The notes below the pieces were generated by a model. It worked only from the letters and a program-made list of their open reading frames with translations. It searched no databases and was not told the DNA's origin. A program made the position numbers and the translations under genes. From positions 1 through 64,000 of the forward strand of contig CACJJI010000002.1 in NCBI GenBank assembly GCA_902593675.1: a stretch of DNA of 64,000 bases. The letters are read 5' to 3'. Positions within the stretch are counted from its first letter, which is position 1, and each line of letters opens with the position of its first letter. This DNA is from an uncultured SAR86 cluster bacterium. Its GTDB lineage: Bacteria; Pseudomonadota; Gammaproteobacteria; Magnimaribacterales; D2472. Below are positions 34,089 through 42,463 of this stretch, piece by piece.

Positions 34089-35081
34089 CTATAAAATTTT
34101 ACTAAGCATGGACTTTTGAACATGCTTTCTATTTCCTGCTTCTTTAACCGCTAAACAATACTCAGCATCCATGACTCCATCAGTTGCCTTAACATTTCTT
34201 CTCAATGGAAGGCAATGACTAAAAACAGCTTTGTTGGTAAGGGCCATCTTTGATTCATCAACGATAAAGTGCTTGAATTGATTATTATTGGCTATTTGCT
34301 CATCTATTTTCCCATAGTGGCTAAGGCATCCCCAGCTTTTTGCATAGACAATATCTGCATTTGAATAAGCGCTATCAATATCATAAGAGATATCAAATGA
34401 AGCTCCTTCAGATGCACAATTCTCTTTAGCTGCTTTAAGATATCTATCATCTAGATGATAATCCTCAGAAGGACATAACAATTTAACATTCATACCAAAC
34501 TTACTAGCTATCAAGAGGCTAGAATTAGCAACTGCTGTATTTAATGGTTTAGGATGATAGGTCCAAGTCAGAAGATATTCTTTACCCTGAAGATCACCGA
34601 AATGTTCTTGCAAAGTTAATATATGAGCAAGTTCTTGGCATGGGTGTTCAATTGTCTCCATATTCACCACTGGTACAGAGGAATATTTTGCAAAGCTATT
34701 AATGACTGAATCTGTTCTATCATGATCCCAGTCCTTGAAATGAGGAAATGCCCTTATGGCAATGCAATCACAATAGGAAGATAAAACTTGCGCCACTTCT
34801 TTCACATGCTCTTCTGCATCTCCATCCATGACAATATTTTCTTGAAACTCAATGGGCCATGCATCCTTGCCGGGTTGCAAGATAACTGCTGTTCCTGAAA
34901 GCTCACTTATTCCAACTTCAAAGCTGGTTTTGGTTCGAAGTGATGGATTAAAAAATAACATTGCAATTGATTTATCTTTTAAAAGTGGTTGATGGGGTGA
35001 ATTTTTAAGCTCACAGGCAAAATCTATAATGTCCTGAAGTTCGGAACGAGACCAATGTTGTGTACTAATAAAATTTTTCAT
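34089..35081 (-). CDS. argF': N-acetylornithine carbamoyltransferase (AOTCase)
   Basis: Transfers carbamoyl phosphate to N-acetylornithine, giving N-acetylcitrulline. Carbamoyl-phosphate motifs are FFNPSLRTKTSFE, ETIEHPCQELAH and FSHCLPLRRNVKATD. The stretch ILQPGKDAWPIEF and the following VMDGDAEEH closely resemble the Xanthomonas campestris AOTCase; Glu90 here aligns with its Glu92, a residue known to select acetyl- over succinyl-ornithine. LTWTYHPKPLNTAVANS is also shared with that group and differs from ordinary OTCases. I prefer the ATG at 35081 (35090 possible) because a TATAAT lies at 35118-35113, so longer versions would start inside the promoter. First gene of the arginine operon. 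Confidence 0.9.
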   Translation of the reverse strand: MKNFISTQHWSRSELQDIIDFACELKNSPHQPLLKDKSIAMLFFNPSLRTKTSFEVGISELSGTAVILQPGKDAWPIEFQENIVMDGDAEEHVKEVAQVLSSYCDCIAIRAFPHFKDWDHDRTDSVINSFAKYSSVPVVNMETIEHPCQELAHILTLQEHFGDLQGKEYLLTWTYHPKPLNTAVANSSLLIASKFGMNVKLLCPSEDYHLDDRYLKAAKENCASEGASFDISYDIDSAYSNADIVYAKSWGCLSHYGKIDEQIANNNQFKHFIVDESKMALTNKAVFSHCLPLRRNVKATDGVMDAEYCLAVKEAGNRKHVQKSMLSKIL

Positions 35082-35112
35082 GATGGGCATTAAAGTTACT
35101 TCATCGCGTGTG

Positions 35113-35118
35113 ATTATA
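35113..35118 (-). promoter_or_regulatory. -10 element of the arginine operon promoter
   Basis: A perfect TATAAT on the minus strand, predicted start near 35106, ~25 bases before the carbamoyltransferase ATG. No good -35 is seen at 16-18 bases, where the terminator of the preceding gene lies. An activator or a weak -35 may be involved. Confidence 0.5.
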
Positions 35119-35129
35119 GGACATAACAA

Positions 35130-35155
35130 CAAAAAAGGGAGCATAAAGCCCCCTT
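35130..35155 (-). terminator. Intrinsic terminator of the PAN-domain gene
   Basis: On the minus strand a stem of AAGGGGGC and GCTCCCTT with a short loop, followed by six T. It separates the small gene at 35174 from the arginine operon and abuts that operon's promoter. Confidence 0.8.
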
Positions 35156-35173
35156 ATATCAACAAAGCTTCTC

Positions 35174-35446
35174 TTACTTAGTGCCGGAAACGAAACCAGT
35201 TTTGGCTTTTAAAGATCTAACCTTTTTATACAGAGTGCATTTTTGAGACTTAGATTCAAATGTAAATCCAGCAACCTTGGACTTTGAAAGTGCTATTTTT
35301 GTACAACCTTCAACTGAGGAATATTTCTTTGCGGTTTTAACTGCAAATATTTTTCCTTGAATTGAATAACCGTCTTGGATTGCGAGTTCGGCACTTGCTA
35401 GTGATGGAAGTGTAATAAGCGATAATGCTAGTAGTAGTTTTTTCAT
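35174..35446 (-). CDS. Small exported PAN/Apple-like domain protein
   Basis: 90 residues with a textbook signal peptide (KKLLLALSLITLPSLASA). The mature part, VEGCTKIALSKSKVAGFTFESKSQKCTLYKKV and the GFVSGTK end, fits the PAN_4/Apple pattern: a cysteine, a helix, a G-F-T-F/Y strand and a second cysteine preceding the L-Y-K segment, ending in V-S-G. PAN domains bind proteins or carbohydrates; the role here is unknown. The gene has its own terminator and a strong palindrome (35494-35514) upstream, so it is probably separately regulated. Confidence 0.72.
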   Translation of the reverse strand: MKKLLLALSLITLPSLASAELAIQDGYSIQGKIFAVKTAKKYSSVEGCTKIALSKSKVAGFTFESKSQKCTLYKKVRSLKAKTGFVSGTK

Positions 35447-35493
35447 TATAAGTTTCCTTGATATTGTGATTTATATTTATACATATTAGTTAT

Positions 35494-35514
35494 AATGTTT
35501 ACAGTGTAAACATT
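35494..35514. promoter_or_regulatory. Perfect 9-bp inverted repeat (putative operator)
   Basis: AATGTTTAC-AGT-GTAAACATT, a perfect dyad with a 3-base spacer. It lies between the divergent PAN-domain gene (start 35446) and rhodanese gene (start 35642), overlapping a plus-strand TATAAT at 35491-35496. A partial copy (TGTTTAC) follows at about 35530. The geometry suggests a dimeric helix-turn-helix regulator; no candidate regulator gene is adjacent. Confidence 0.55.
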
Positions 35515-35641
35515 GATGCTCATCATAATATGTTTACAACAAAAAGGTTGCAACAATCATGTGAACTTATTCATATAGATGCAATTACTATGCCAATTTA
35601 CTTGCATTGCGAAAAACTTTAATTCAAAAGATAATATCTTA

Positions 35642-35992
35642 ATGACGCTCAAGGAATTAATTGCCGAAGCCCACACTATAGTTCCTAAAATTTCTTGTGA
35701 GAGTTTTATGCAAAACTTTAACAATTATTTTGTCATAGATGTGCGAGAAGGAACTGAGATTGAGGAAACGGGAGCTATTCCTAATGCTGTAAATATTCCT
35801 AGGGGTTTAATTGAAATGAAGCTCTCCCCCTCCAATGATAGCCAAGGTTTAAGTTCTGATACTCCGATTGTGGTTTACTGCGGTGGAGGCAGCAGAGCTT
35901 CTCTAGCTGGAAGAACTTTAATTGAGCTTGGATTTAAAAATGTCCAGAATCTTGAAGGCGGTTTTAGAGACTGGAAGGAATTCTCAGACTAA
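35642..35992 (+). CDS. Rhodanese-domain protein
   Basis: Single rhodanese domain of 116 residues. NYFVIDVREGTEIEETGAIPNAVNIPRG is the first half, and VVYCGGGSRASLAGRTLIELG holds the catalytic cysteine in a C-G-G-G-S-R loop that fits sulfur transfer; the end LEGGFRDWKEF is typical. I chose the ATG at 35642, which begins the usual helix before the domain; a longer frame starts at 35579. It could act in sulfur or cyanide chemistry or as a redox carrier. Its stop overlaps the convergent hydrolase gene by 4 bases. Confidence 0.88.
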   Translation: MTLKELIAEAHTIVPKISCESFMQNFNNYFVIDVREGTEIEETGAIPNAVNIPRGLIEMKLSPSNDSQGLSSDTPIVVYCGGGSRASLAGRTLIELGFKNVQNLEGGFRDWKEFSD

Positions 35993-36981
35993 TCTAATTT
36001 AGGTAATAAAGTAGCAAGATGGTCGTGGGCAGCATTTTTATATTCTGGACTGGCTCCTGCCATAACCTCTCCCTTTTTTGCACAACTTTCATAAGCTGCC
36101 CTTCTAAGCTTTGGATCAGAAAAATCTAGCAATGTATTACTTGGGTCGTAGACTTTCATGGTTTCAGCATTAAGCTTTAATTTACACTCAGCCCAACTAT
36201 AAGCGTCTGGTATAAGCCTGAGAGGTTGCGGACCATCAAAAGAGTGAAAAGAATTAGGATAGATCTCTATGAAAGCATTTCCTCCTTGAGAATTAATATC
36301 TGCAACTAATTCCCTGCATGGTTGCGGGGGTGTCCAATTATCCTCTTCACCAATATAAATTTGCATTAAATCTTTATCCCACTCATTTAAATCAGGCAAG
36401 GCTAAACATCCTGGATACCACATTAAATATCCAGCAAATGATGCTCCATTCTTGTTGAGAGAGGTCTGAAGAGGCATCCATCCATTAAACAAAGCAGCTG
36501 TTCCGCCCAGACTCCATCCTGCTGCATATATCTTTTGATTATCAATTCTTTGGTCATCCCATAATAAATTTAGACTCATCGCCATATCGTAAATTACAGT
36601 TTCGCTTGTAACATTTATTTGGTTACCAACTGTACTATTTACTCCCCTGGAATCAAAAGGATGCATAGCAAAAACAATAAAACCAGCTTGCCGAATTTGT
36701 TCAATGTATTTTAAATGATGAGCTCTCCAGTTTGATGAGCCATGAGAAGCTACTACAGCTGGATATTTTTTAAGCGAGTTATAATTATCAGGAAAATGTA
36801 AAACTCCAAATACCTCTACATCTTCTTGGGTTTCTAGACCGCTACCAAATAAATTTTCAAAACCCAAGATGTTTTTAGAATTATATTTGATCTTTTCAGT
36901 TTGATAGGTTTGTTCAATTTGAACTGATTCAGAGCAAGCAAAAAGAAACAATAAAGCAAAAATAACTTGGTAGAATTTCAT
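35989..36981 (-). CDS. Lipoprotein alpha/beta-hydrolase (dienelactone-hydrolase-like)
   Basis: 330 residues with a lipoprotein signal (IFALLFLFACSES; cysteine as lipidation site). Hydrolase motifs: VASHGSSNWRAHHLKYIEQI (oxyanion region), AAGWSLGGTAALF (G-x-S-x-G nucleophile), and FHSFDG (histidine). The layout resembles dienelactone hydrolase/acetyl xylan-esterase-like proteins with a C-terminal extension of ~80 residues. The substrate is unknown. It lies downstream of the TonB-dependent receptor at 37040 but behind a terminator, so it is likely transcribed separately. Confidence 0.83.
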   Translation of the reverse strand: MKFYQVIFALLFLFACSESVQIEQTYQTEKIKYNSKNILGFENLFGSGLETQEDVEVFGVLHFPDNYNSLKKYPAVVASHGSSNWRAHHLKYIEQIRQAGFIVFAMHPFDSRGVNSTVGNQINVTSETVIYDMAMSLNLLWDDQRIDNQKIYAAGWSLGGTAALFNGWMPLQTSLNKNGASFAGYLMWYPGCLALPDLNEWDKDLMQIYIGEEDNWTPPQPCRELVADINSQGGNAFIEIYPNSFHSFDGPQPLRLIPDAYSWAECKLKLNAETMKVYDPSNTLLDFSDPKLRRAAYESCAKKGEVMAGASPEYKNAAHDHLATLLPKLD

Positions 36982-37000
36982 GGATTGATTTTATCAAAAA

Positions 37001-37025
37001 AAAGGAGGGCAAGACCCTCCTTTTT
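37001..37025 (-). terminator. Intrinsic terminator of the TonB-dependent receptor
   Basis: Nine-pair stem AAAGGAGGG/CCCTCCTTT (37001-37009 with 37015-37023), 5-base loop, flanked by A and T runs, directly after the receptor stop. Confidence 0.9.
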
Positions 37026-37039
37026 ATCTTATCTAGTTT

Positions 37040-39943
37040 TTACCAGAAGTAACCGATTCTGATTCCATATTGAGACGGAGCAGAATATGCTCCTCTTGGG
37101 TTACCAGCCTCAACTCCTCTAAACCAAGCCACTTCTTCATCAGTTACATTATATGCATAGGCTTGCACATAGTATGATGATTCTCCAGCAGGCTTATATG
37201 TAAGAGTTAAGTCAACCATATCCCAACTTCCTCTTTGATCTCCAAATTCGTCCACTGGATCTTGAAAATATCCGGGAAGATCAACAAAACTATCACCAAC
37301 ACCTGTTCCATAACCGCCTGGATCGTTTACATGCTTGTCTGCATTCCAGATTGTTAAATAATCCTCAGACTGCCAATGATAATTAATAGATGGAGCCAAA
37401 GTTCCCATGGTTCCTAGGTTAAATGTGTGCTCATATCTAATTGTGAAAGCTAAATTAGGAGAGTAAGGAGTCTCATTACCCTTTAAATTAACTGCATTTT
37501 CAGGAACATTGGCAATTGAAGCGCCATAATCAGGTCTTCCAAATTGAGCATCTTGTCCATAGTACCATTGAGTAATGAAATCAGAAGTAACTTCTGAGTC
37601 CATTTGAGTGACCCATCCGCTTAGCTTACCACCCTCGTATGGAATGTAATCAAATTCAAACTCTACTCCGCTCATTTCTTGCTTACCAAAGTTTTGAGTT
37701 CCCCAAATAGTAATTATTTGAACAACATCTACTAGGCCGCCTGTTTCGCGATCATACTCTTGAGCATTTCTTGAATCTACTGGAACATTTCCAGTGAACT
37801 GTTTACCATCATATTGAGTTTGATAGTAATTTAATGCAATCTTCAATCTGTTTTCTAGATACGAAGCTTTATAACCCATCTCAAAAGTTAATGCATCTTC
37901 TGGGCCATAGGATGTATTAACTACTGAACCAGGTCCTTCTGGATGCAATGTATCAGCACCTCTAACATAAACATCGGTAATGCTGCCTGCTTTATATCCT
38001 GTAGCTAAGTAACCATACACAAAAGCTTGATCTGAAAGATCGTAATCAAGGCCAATTCTCCAATCAAAATTATGGTAGGTTTTAGCTACATCATTTGATG
38101 TGGTTTGAACCATACATCCAGTTCCACCAAAGTATGGGCCGCCACCGTAAGGGCCGCCTCCAGCTTCGCAATTCACACCAGCATAAAGTCCGCCTGCTAC
38201 ATGAAAGTTTGGAGCTAATGCGTTCAGTTGCGGCAACCATTGGAATCTATTACCCCATATCTCAGTGCTTGTGTAACAGCTATTCCAGACGGAACATTCA
38301 TAATTCTTGCCGCCAACATCTGATTTCTCTTCTTCGGTATACCTTGCGCCGAAAGTAAAGAATAAGTCATCACTAATAGCATATGTAGCTTGTCCAAATA
38401 AAGCTTTAGCTTCAATTACTCTGTTTGGCTGATCAAAAATGTTATCTCCATTAAGCGTTGCATGGAAATAAGCAAGCATATCGTTATCCTCTTCCATATA
38501 GAAAGCACCGATAACCCATGCGAGATCATCTGATTTATTACTTAATTCAATATCTACAACAGTTGATTCAGCAGTGTAGTCTTCGATAACAAAAGCCATA
38601 TCATAAGCATAGTTAGCTCCGCCATCTGTATCCCATTGAGAGTATTGAGTGAGATTTTGTCTACCAACCTTCACTTTCAAATCATAATCACCTAGGTCTT
38701 TATTATAAATAGCTCTAATTGACTCAATCTCTATATCCAAGATACCAGGAACATTCACATATGATGTGTATCTATTTTCAGTTCCTTGAATATCTTTACA
38801 TGTATTTGCAGGATAAACAGCAGGATCTCCCATTGTTTTACCGCTTCTCTTAGCCATCATTTCGCATGAATAAGTGTTCTGCCATCCAGCACCATCATCT
38901 TGGAAGACTTCATATTGAACATTTAAATCACTTGTATCATCTATTACATATAAAGCACTCAAGCGATAGGCATGATTATCAACATTGTTATAAAAATCTG
39001 ATGGATCTGCTTTAACTTTTGTTGCGAATGGAACTCCGATTTGCCAGCCTGGATCAGCCCAACAGCCTGCTTGCCAAGATTGACAACCCCAATACCAAGC
39101 ATGATCTGTGTTTGTAGATTTCTGGCTTTGATCAGTGATTACTCCACCAGCAGCTATTTGCTCTCTGACACTTTGGGATAAAAACCTGTGATCAGGCTGT
39201 GAGCCGTCATAATAACCATTTAAATATGAATCTTTAGTTTGATCTGAAAAAGCTAATCTAACTGCGAATCTATCACTAATTGGTAAATTGTAATGCCCTT
39301 GCACTCCTTGCTCATTGAATCTACCTGCATTGACAGTGATAGAGCCTCCTTGAGTATCTAAATTTGGTTTAGCAGTAATAATGTTCAATGATCCAACAAT
39401 GGAGTTTCTTCCATACAGTGTTCCTTGTGGACCTCTTGATAATTCAGCTCTTTCTAAATCAAACATTAAAGCTGCAGCTGCTTGTGGCCTTGCAACATAA
39501 AGCCCATCTACATGGATACCAACAGCAGGATCGCCAACTTCTGTTACATTATTTGAGCGAACACCTCGCAAAGTAATTATTGGAGCTGAGGTATCAGTCA
39601 TATTTTGAATCGATAAACCAGGCAATGAGTAACTTAAGTCTTTAATGTTACTGATGCCATATTTTGTGAGCTCTTCTTGAGACACTGCAGAAACAGCTAT
39701 AGGTGTTTCCATGATGTTGGTTTCTCTTCTAGTAGCCGTGACTATGACATCTTCAATACCCTCAGAATCTGAGTATGAAGTTGAAGACTCGTATTGAGCA
39801 ACTTCAACCAATCTTTCTTGAGCCTGAGCTTGCACTGATTCAGTAGAATTTTGATCTGCAGAATCTACGTCCATAGGAACTACAGGGTTGTCTGCCATTA
39901 CCACAAAAGGTAATACCAATAAGAATAGTTTGATAAATTTCAT
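37040..39943 (-). CDS. TonB-dependent receptor, likely in the LacI sugar regulon
   Basis: 967-residue outer-membrane transporter. Signal peptide KFIKLFLLVLPFVVMA, an extra ~45-residue Gln/Glu/Ser-rich stretch, TonB-box-like IEDVIVTATRRE, plug motifs APIITLRGVRSNN, VGIHVDGLYVARP and AELSRGPQGTLYGRNSIVGSLNIITAKP, and a barrel ending in YGIRIGYFW with a terminal aromatic. The promoter region carries the same palindrome (39991-40006) that flanks lacI and zwf ~35 kb away, so this receptor probably brings in the sugar or oligosaccharide used by that system. The barrel is rich in aromatic residues, as expected for glycan receptors, though this is not specific. Confidence 0.93.
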   Translation of the reverse strand: MKFIKLFLLVLPFVVMADNPVVPMDVDSADQNSTESVQAQAQERLVEVAQYESSTSYSDSEGIEDVIVTATRRETNIMETPIAVSAVSQEELTKYGISNIKDLSYSLPGLSIQNMTDTSAPIITLRGVRSNNVTEVGDPAVGIHVDGLYVARPQAAAALMFDLERAELSRGPQGTLYGRNSIVGSLNIITAKPNLDTQGGSITVNAGRFNEQGVQGHYNLPISDRFAVRLAFSDQTKDSYLNGYYDGSQPDHRFLSQSVREQIAAGGVITDQSQKSTNTDHAWYWGCQSWQAGCWADPGWQIGVPFATKVKADPSDFYNNVDNHAYRLSALYVIDDTSDLNVQYEVFQDDGAGWQNTYSCEMMAKRSGKTMGDPAVYPANTCKDIQGTENRYTSYVNVPGILDIEIESIRAIYNKDLGDYDLKVKVGRQNLTQYSQWDTDGGANYAYDMAFVIEDYTAESTVVDIELSNKSDDLAWVIGAFYMEEDNDMLAYFHATLNGDNIFDQPNRVIEAKALFGQATYAISDDLFFTFGARYTEEEKSDVGGKNYECSVWNSCYTSTEIWGNRFQWLPQLNALAPNFHVAGGLYAGVNCEAGGGPYGGGPYFGGTGCMVQTTSNDVAKTYHNFDWRIGLDYDLSDQAFVYGYLATGYKAGSITDVYVRGADTLHPEGPGSVVNTSYGPEDALTFEMGYKASYLENRLKIALNYYQTQYDGKQFTGNVPVDSRNAQEYDRETGGLVDVVQIITIWGTQNFGKQEMSGVEFEFDYIPYEGGKLSGWVTQMDSEVTSDFITQWYYGQDAQFGRPDYGASIANVPENAVNLKGNETPYSPNLAFTIRYEHTFNLGTMGTLAPSINYHWQSEDYLTIWNADKHVNDPGGYGTGVGDSFVDLPGYFQDPVDEFGDQRGSWDMVDLTLTYKPAGESSYYVQAYAYNVTDEEVAWFRGVEAGNPRGAYSAPSQYGIRIGYFW

Positions 39944-39981
39944 GATTTTTCCCCAAAATTAGATATATCTACTTTAGGATT

Positions 39982-40006
39982 ATCAATAAATTGACAAGGT
40001 TGTCAA
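39982..40006 (-). promoter_or_regulatory. TBDR promoter with embedded LacI-family-type operator
   Basis: On the minus strand a perfect -35 TTGACA, a 16-base spacer and GATAAT. The palindrome at 39991-40006, read TTGACAAGGTTGTCAA on the plus strand, is symmetrical except for its two central bases and covers the -35 and spacer. Its right half GTTGTCAA is identical to the site at 1164-1179. The receptor ATG is ~48 bases downstream. Confidence 0.7.
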
Positions 40007-40126
40007 GCTTTAAAAGTTAAGCAAAAAACGTCCTAAAATTAGACTTAATTCTTTATTACTTATGTGTTGTTGAATGGTAAATTTATAAGAAAGAAAACGT
40101 TTTATAACCCCTGATATAAAAGAGTT

Positions 40127-40933
40127 TTACTTTTTGAAAAGCAAGGTCATTCTGTCTGATTCGCCTATGTTTTCATACTTAGATCTGTCTTTATCTTTTA
40201 GACGGTATGAAGGAGGCAAAGTCCAAACCCCTTTTGGATGATCAGCTGTATCCTTTGGATTTGCATTCACTTCGGATGTAGCAATTAACTTGAATCCAAC
40301 CTCTAATGCAGTTTCTATAGCAAGCGATTGAGAGACATATCCGCTTGTTTTCATAAACTCCATACTTGAACCCTCTGGCGCACGATGCTCCACGACCCCA
40401 AAATGCCCACCTATCTTTAAGGAATTGTATGCTTCTTGCATTACAGACTTCATGGCATCACGTGCCAACCAATTATGAAGATTTCTAAAAGTAACAACCA
40501 AATCCTGAGTTTCAGGTTTCGTAAATGGTTTGATTGGAGGTGTCTCAGCTGTAATTACTTGTACTCCATCAAACAATGGGTTTGATGAAACCTTTTTATC
40601 GTAAGCATCCCTAGAACGTTTATAGTAACCACTACCTTCGGGATTATAGTGAGTTACAGACAACTGGCCATTCTCTTTGAGATAAGGAGCAAGAATCTCA
40701 CTATACCAACCTCCTCCAGCAGCCAATTCTAAGACATTCATAGTAGGCTTAATTTTAAAAAAAGAAAGTGTTTCGTAGGGGTTTCTAAAATTATCCCTTG
40801 CTGAATATTTGCTATTTCTTTCTGGGTTATTTATAGCATCAAGCAAAGCATCACTGTTTTGCGCAGTATGAGAGAAAGTAGAAAAAGATCCTGTAATTAT
40901 TAAAAGTCCTAAAATTTGAAAAATCTTTTTCAT
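40127..40933 (-). CDS. Exported class I SAM-dependent methyltransferase-like protein
   Basis: ~268 residues beginning with a signal-peptide-like segment (KKIFQILGLLIITGSFSTFSHT). Then LSFFKIKPTMNVLELAAGGGWYSEILAPYL is the SAM-binding motif I of a Rossmann methyltransferase, QDLVVTFRNLHNW motif IV, and GGHFGVVEHRAPEGS a later motif. Periplasmic methyltransferase-like proteins of this type are common in marine proteobacteria but uncharacterised. The ATG at 40933 has GGTGA a few bases upstream. The gene directly follows the small membrane protein at 40946, 12 bases away. Confidence 0.8.
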   Translation of the reverse strand: MKKIFQILGLLIITGSFSTFSHTAQNSDALLDAINNPERNSKYSARDNFRNPYETLSFFKIKPTMNVLELAAGGGWYSEILAPYLKENGQLSVTHYNPEGSGYYKRSRDAYDKKVSSNPLFDGVQVITAETPPIKPFTKPETQDLVVTFRNLHNWLARDAMKSVMQEAYNSLKIGGHFGVVEHRAPEGSSMEFMKTSGYVSQSLAIETALEVGFKLIATSEVNANPKDTADHPKGVWTLPPSYRLKDKDRSKYENIGESDRMTLLFKK

Positions 40934-40945
40934 GTGAGTCACCAT

Positions 40946-41221
40946 TTAAAAATAATAACTAATTGTTTGAATAACTCCAATTATCCCCAGCCACCCAAGA
41001 AAAGACAACCGGGCAATTGAAGAATTTTGATGATTCCATACCCCCAAAGCTCCAAATGCACCACAGGCACCAAGGGATGGAATCCAAAATCCAGCCAAGC
41101 CTAAAAAACCTAGCAGGCCCAATAATCGAATTGAGCCACCAGGTTGACTTGGATGAACTTTATTAAGAAGACCTGTTAGACCGATAAGACCAAATAATCC
41201 AACCAGGCCCAGGTAACTCAT
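40946..41221 (-). CDS. Small Gly/Leu-rich membrane protein, unknown function
   Basis: 91 residues, strongly hydrophobic, with repeated G-L-x-G-L units: SYLGLVGLFGLIGLTGLL at the start, LLGLLGFLGLAGFW in the middle and FLGWLGIIGVI at the end. These look like three membrane helices with close-packed glycine faces. No named family is recognised. It sits 3 bases after the RRM protein and 12 bases before the methyltransferase, so the three genes probably form one transcript. Confidence 0.68.
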   Translation of the reverse strand: MSYLGLVGLFGLIGLTGLLNKVHPSQPGGSIRLLGLLGFLGLAGFWIPSLGACGAFGALGVWNHQNSSIARLSFLGWLGIIGVIQTISYYF

Positions 41222-41224
41222 AGA

Positions 41225-41464
41225 TTAATCTCTAGGACGAGACTCGTTAACTACTAATTTTCTGCCTTCAACTTCAGCATCGTTTAATGCTTGGATGGCG
41301 TTCTCTCCACCATCAGACATTTCAACAAAACCGAACCCACGGGAGCGATTAGTTTGACGATCGGTGATAACTTTAGCAGATGTAATTGTGCCATGCTCAG
41401 CGAAAAGTTGTTCCAGGCTTGCATCATCGATACTCCAAGGGAGGTTTCCAACATAAATATTCAT
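41225..41464 (-). CDS. RRM-domain RNA-binding protein
   Basis: 79 residues forming one RNA-recognition motif: RNP2 IYVGNL at residues 3-8 and RNP1 RGFGFVEM at ~42-49, with the expected helices between. It resembles the cold-inducible glycine-rich RNA-binding proteins of cyanobacteria and marine proteobacteria but lacks the glycine-rich tail, ending in ESRPRD. It likely binds single-stranded RNA and acts in mRNA stability or cold response, which is inference. A 60-base AT-rich leader lies upstream. Confidence 0.95.
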   Translation of the reverse strand: MNIYVGNLPWSIDDASLEQLFAEHGTITSAKVITDRQTNRSRGFGFVEMSDGGENAIQALNDAEVEGRKLVVNESRPRD

Positions 41465-41530
41465 AAAATTCCTTCTTAATGAAAATAAAAAACGAAGTGT
41501 ACAGTATTTTTCTTGATAAAACTTAATATA

Positions 41531-42460
41531 TTAAACATTTAAAAAATCAATGGCATCTTGACCAAATTCAGACCACCATTCCATTCCCATAAGATGGATG
41601 CGCTCCAAGTTGGCATCAGAAGTATCATCCATCCTTCGATTAACCAAGCCAGTAGATGAGTTGACTCTTAGATAATCTTTAGCCATTAAATCCCGAGCTA
41701 TTTCATCAAACATACTAGATTCAAGCATAATCCCTAAAATATCATGACGAAACCAATTTAAGGCTCCCCATTTAGCTGAACTTGGTCCATTAATTTTTCT
41801 TCTATTGAGTCCTGTCCCAATACTAAGGACTTTGATTTTGCAGCCTGGAAAAATTTTTCTTGCTTCCGAGTAACCTATTAAAGAGGGGTTATTAGCAACG
41901 ATACCGCCATCAATCAACCAAGTGCCATCATCAATCTCTTGTGTTGAGTAATAAATTGGTGCGGCGCTAGTTGCACTTGCTGCACTAACCATTTTGATTC
42001 CAGGAGAATCATATGAACTCAATAAACGAGGCTTTCTATTCTCAACATCGTAAGCTAAAACGACAACAGGCTTCTTGGCTTCCCCAAGGGATTTATCGTG
42101 GAAGTATTCTAACAATAATTTACGTTTCCCTTTTCCGTCATATTTAGGCTTTGTTTGCAGGAAAGAAGCATTATCCCAAAATGATTTAGTCATTGTTTTA
42201 GCTAAATTTTCTTTTGACCAAAATTCCTCTAATTCCAAACTGGTTGCTTCTAAACCAGCAAAATTTAATGCATTAATACCTCCAGCGCTGGTACCAATAA
42301 AAAAATCAAATATATCAAAAATTTTCTTCCCTGAGGCAACTTCTAATTGCTTAAGAAAAACAACCGCTGCAATTGCCCGCACACCACCCCCATCAAAAGA
42401 TAAAACTAACTTTGTTTTTTTGGCTGGAGTGAGATATTTAAAAAATCGCCGAATATCCAA
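41531..42460 (-). CDS. Patatin-like phospholipase
   Basis: 309 residues. LVLSFDGGGVRAIAAVVFL is the glycine-rich oxyanion loop, FIGTSAGGINAL the G-x-S-x-G nucleophile, and WLIDGGIVANNPS the catalytic Asp-Gly. No signal peptide, so cytoplasmic or membrane-associated; it likely hydrolyses phospholipids or other acyl esters. The start is a TTG at 42460: the only upstream in-frame codon before it is TCA, and the preceding one is the stop of the S1/P1 nuclease gene, in the same frame. AGGAG lies ~12 bases before the TTG. It is therefore probably translated by re-initiation after the nuclease. Confidence 0.88.
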   Translation of the reverse strand: MDIRRFFKYLTPAKKTKLVLSFDGGGVRAIAAVVFLKQLEVASGKKIFDIFDFFIGTSAGGINALNFAGLEATSLELEEFWSKENLAKTMTKSFWDNASFLQTKPKYDGKGKRKLLLEYFHDKSLGEAKKPVVVLAYDVENRKPRLLSSYDSPGIKMVSAASATSAAPIYYSTQEIDDGTWLIDGGIVANNPSLIGYSEARKIFPGCKIKVLSIGTGLNRRKINGPSSAKWGALNWFRHDILGIMLESSMFDEIARDLMAKDYLRVNSSTGLVNRRMDDTSDANLERIHLMGMEWWSEFGQDAIDFLNV

Positions 42461-42463
42461 TGA

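Noticed and set aside
35517-35579. 20-codon ORF between the palindrome and the rhodanese gene
   Set aside because: No ribosome-binding site and no protein-like composition; too short to support.
40094-40103. AAAACGTTTT palindrome as another operator
   Set aside because: Too short and A/T-dominated to stand out, and it lies ~90 bases upstream of the receptor promoter without the TTGACA/TGTCAA arms.
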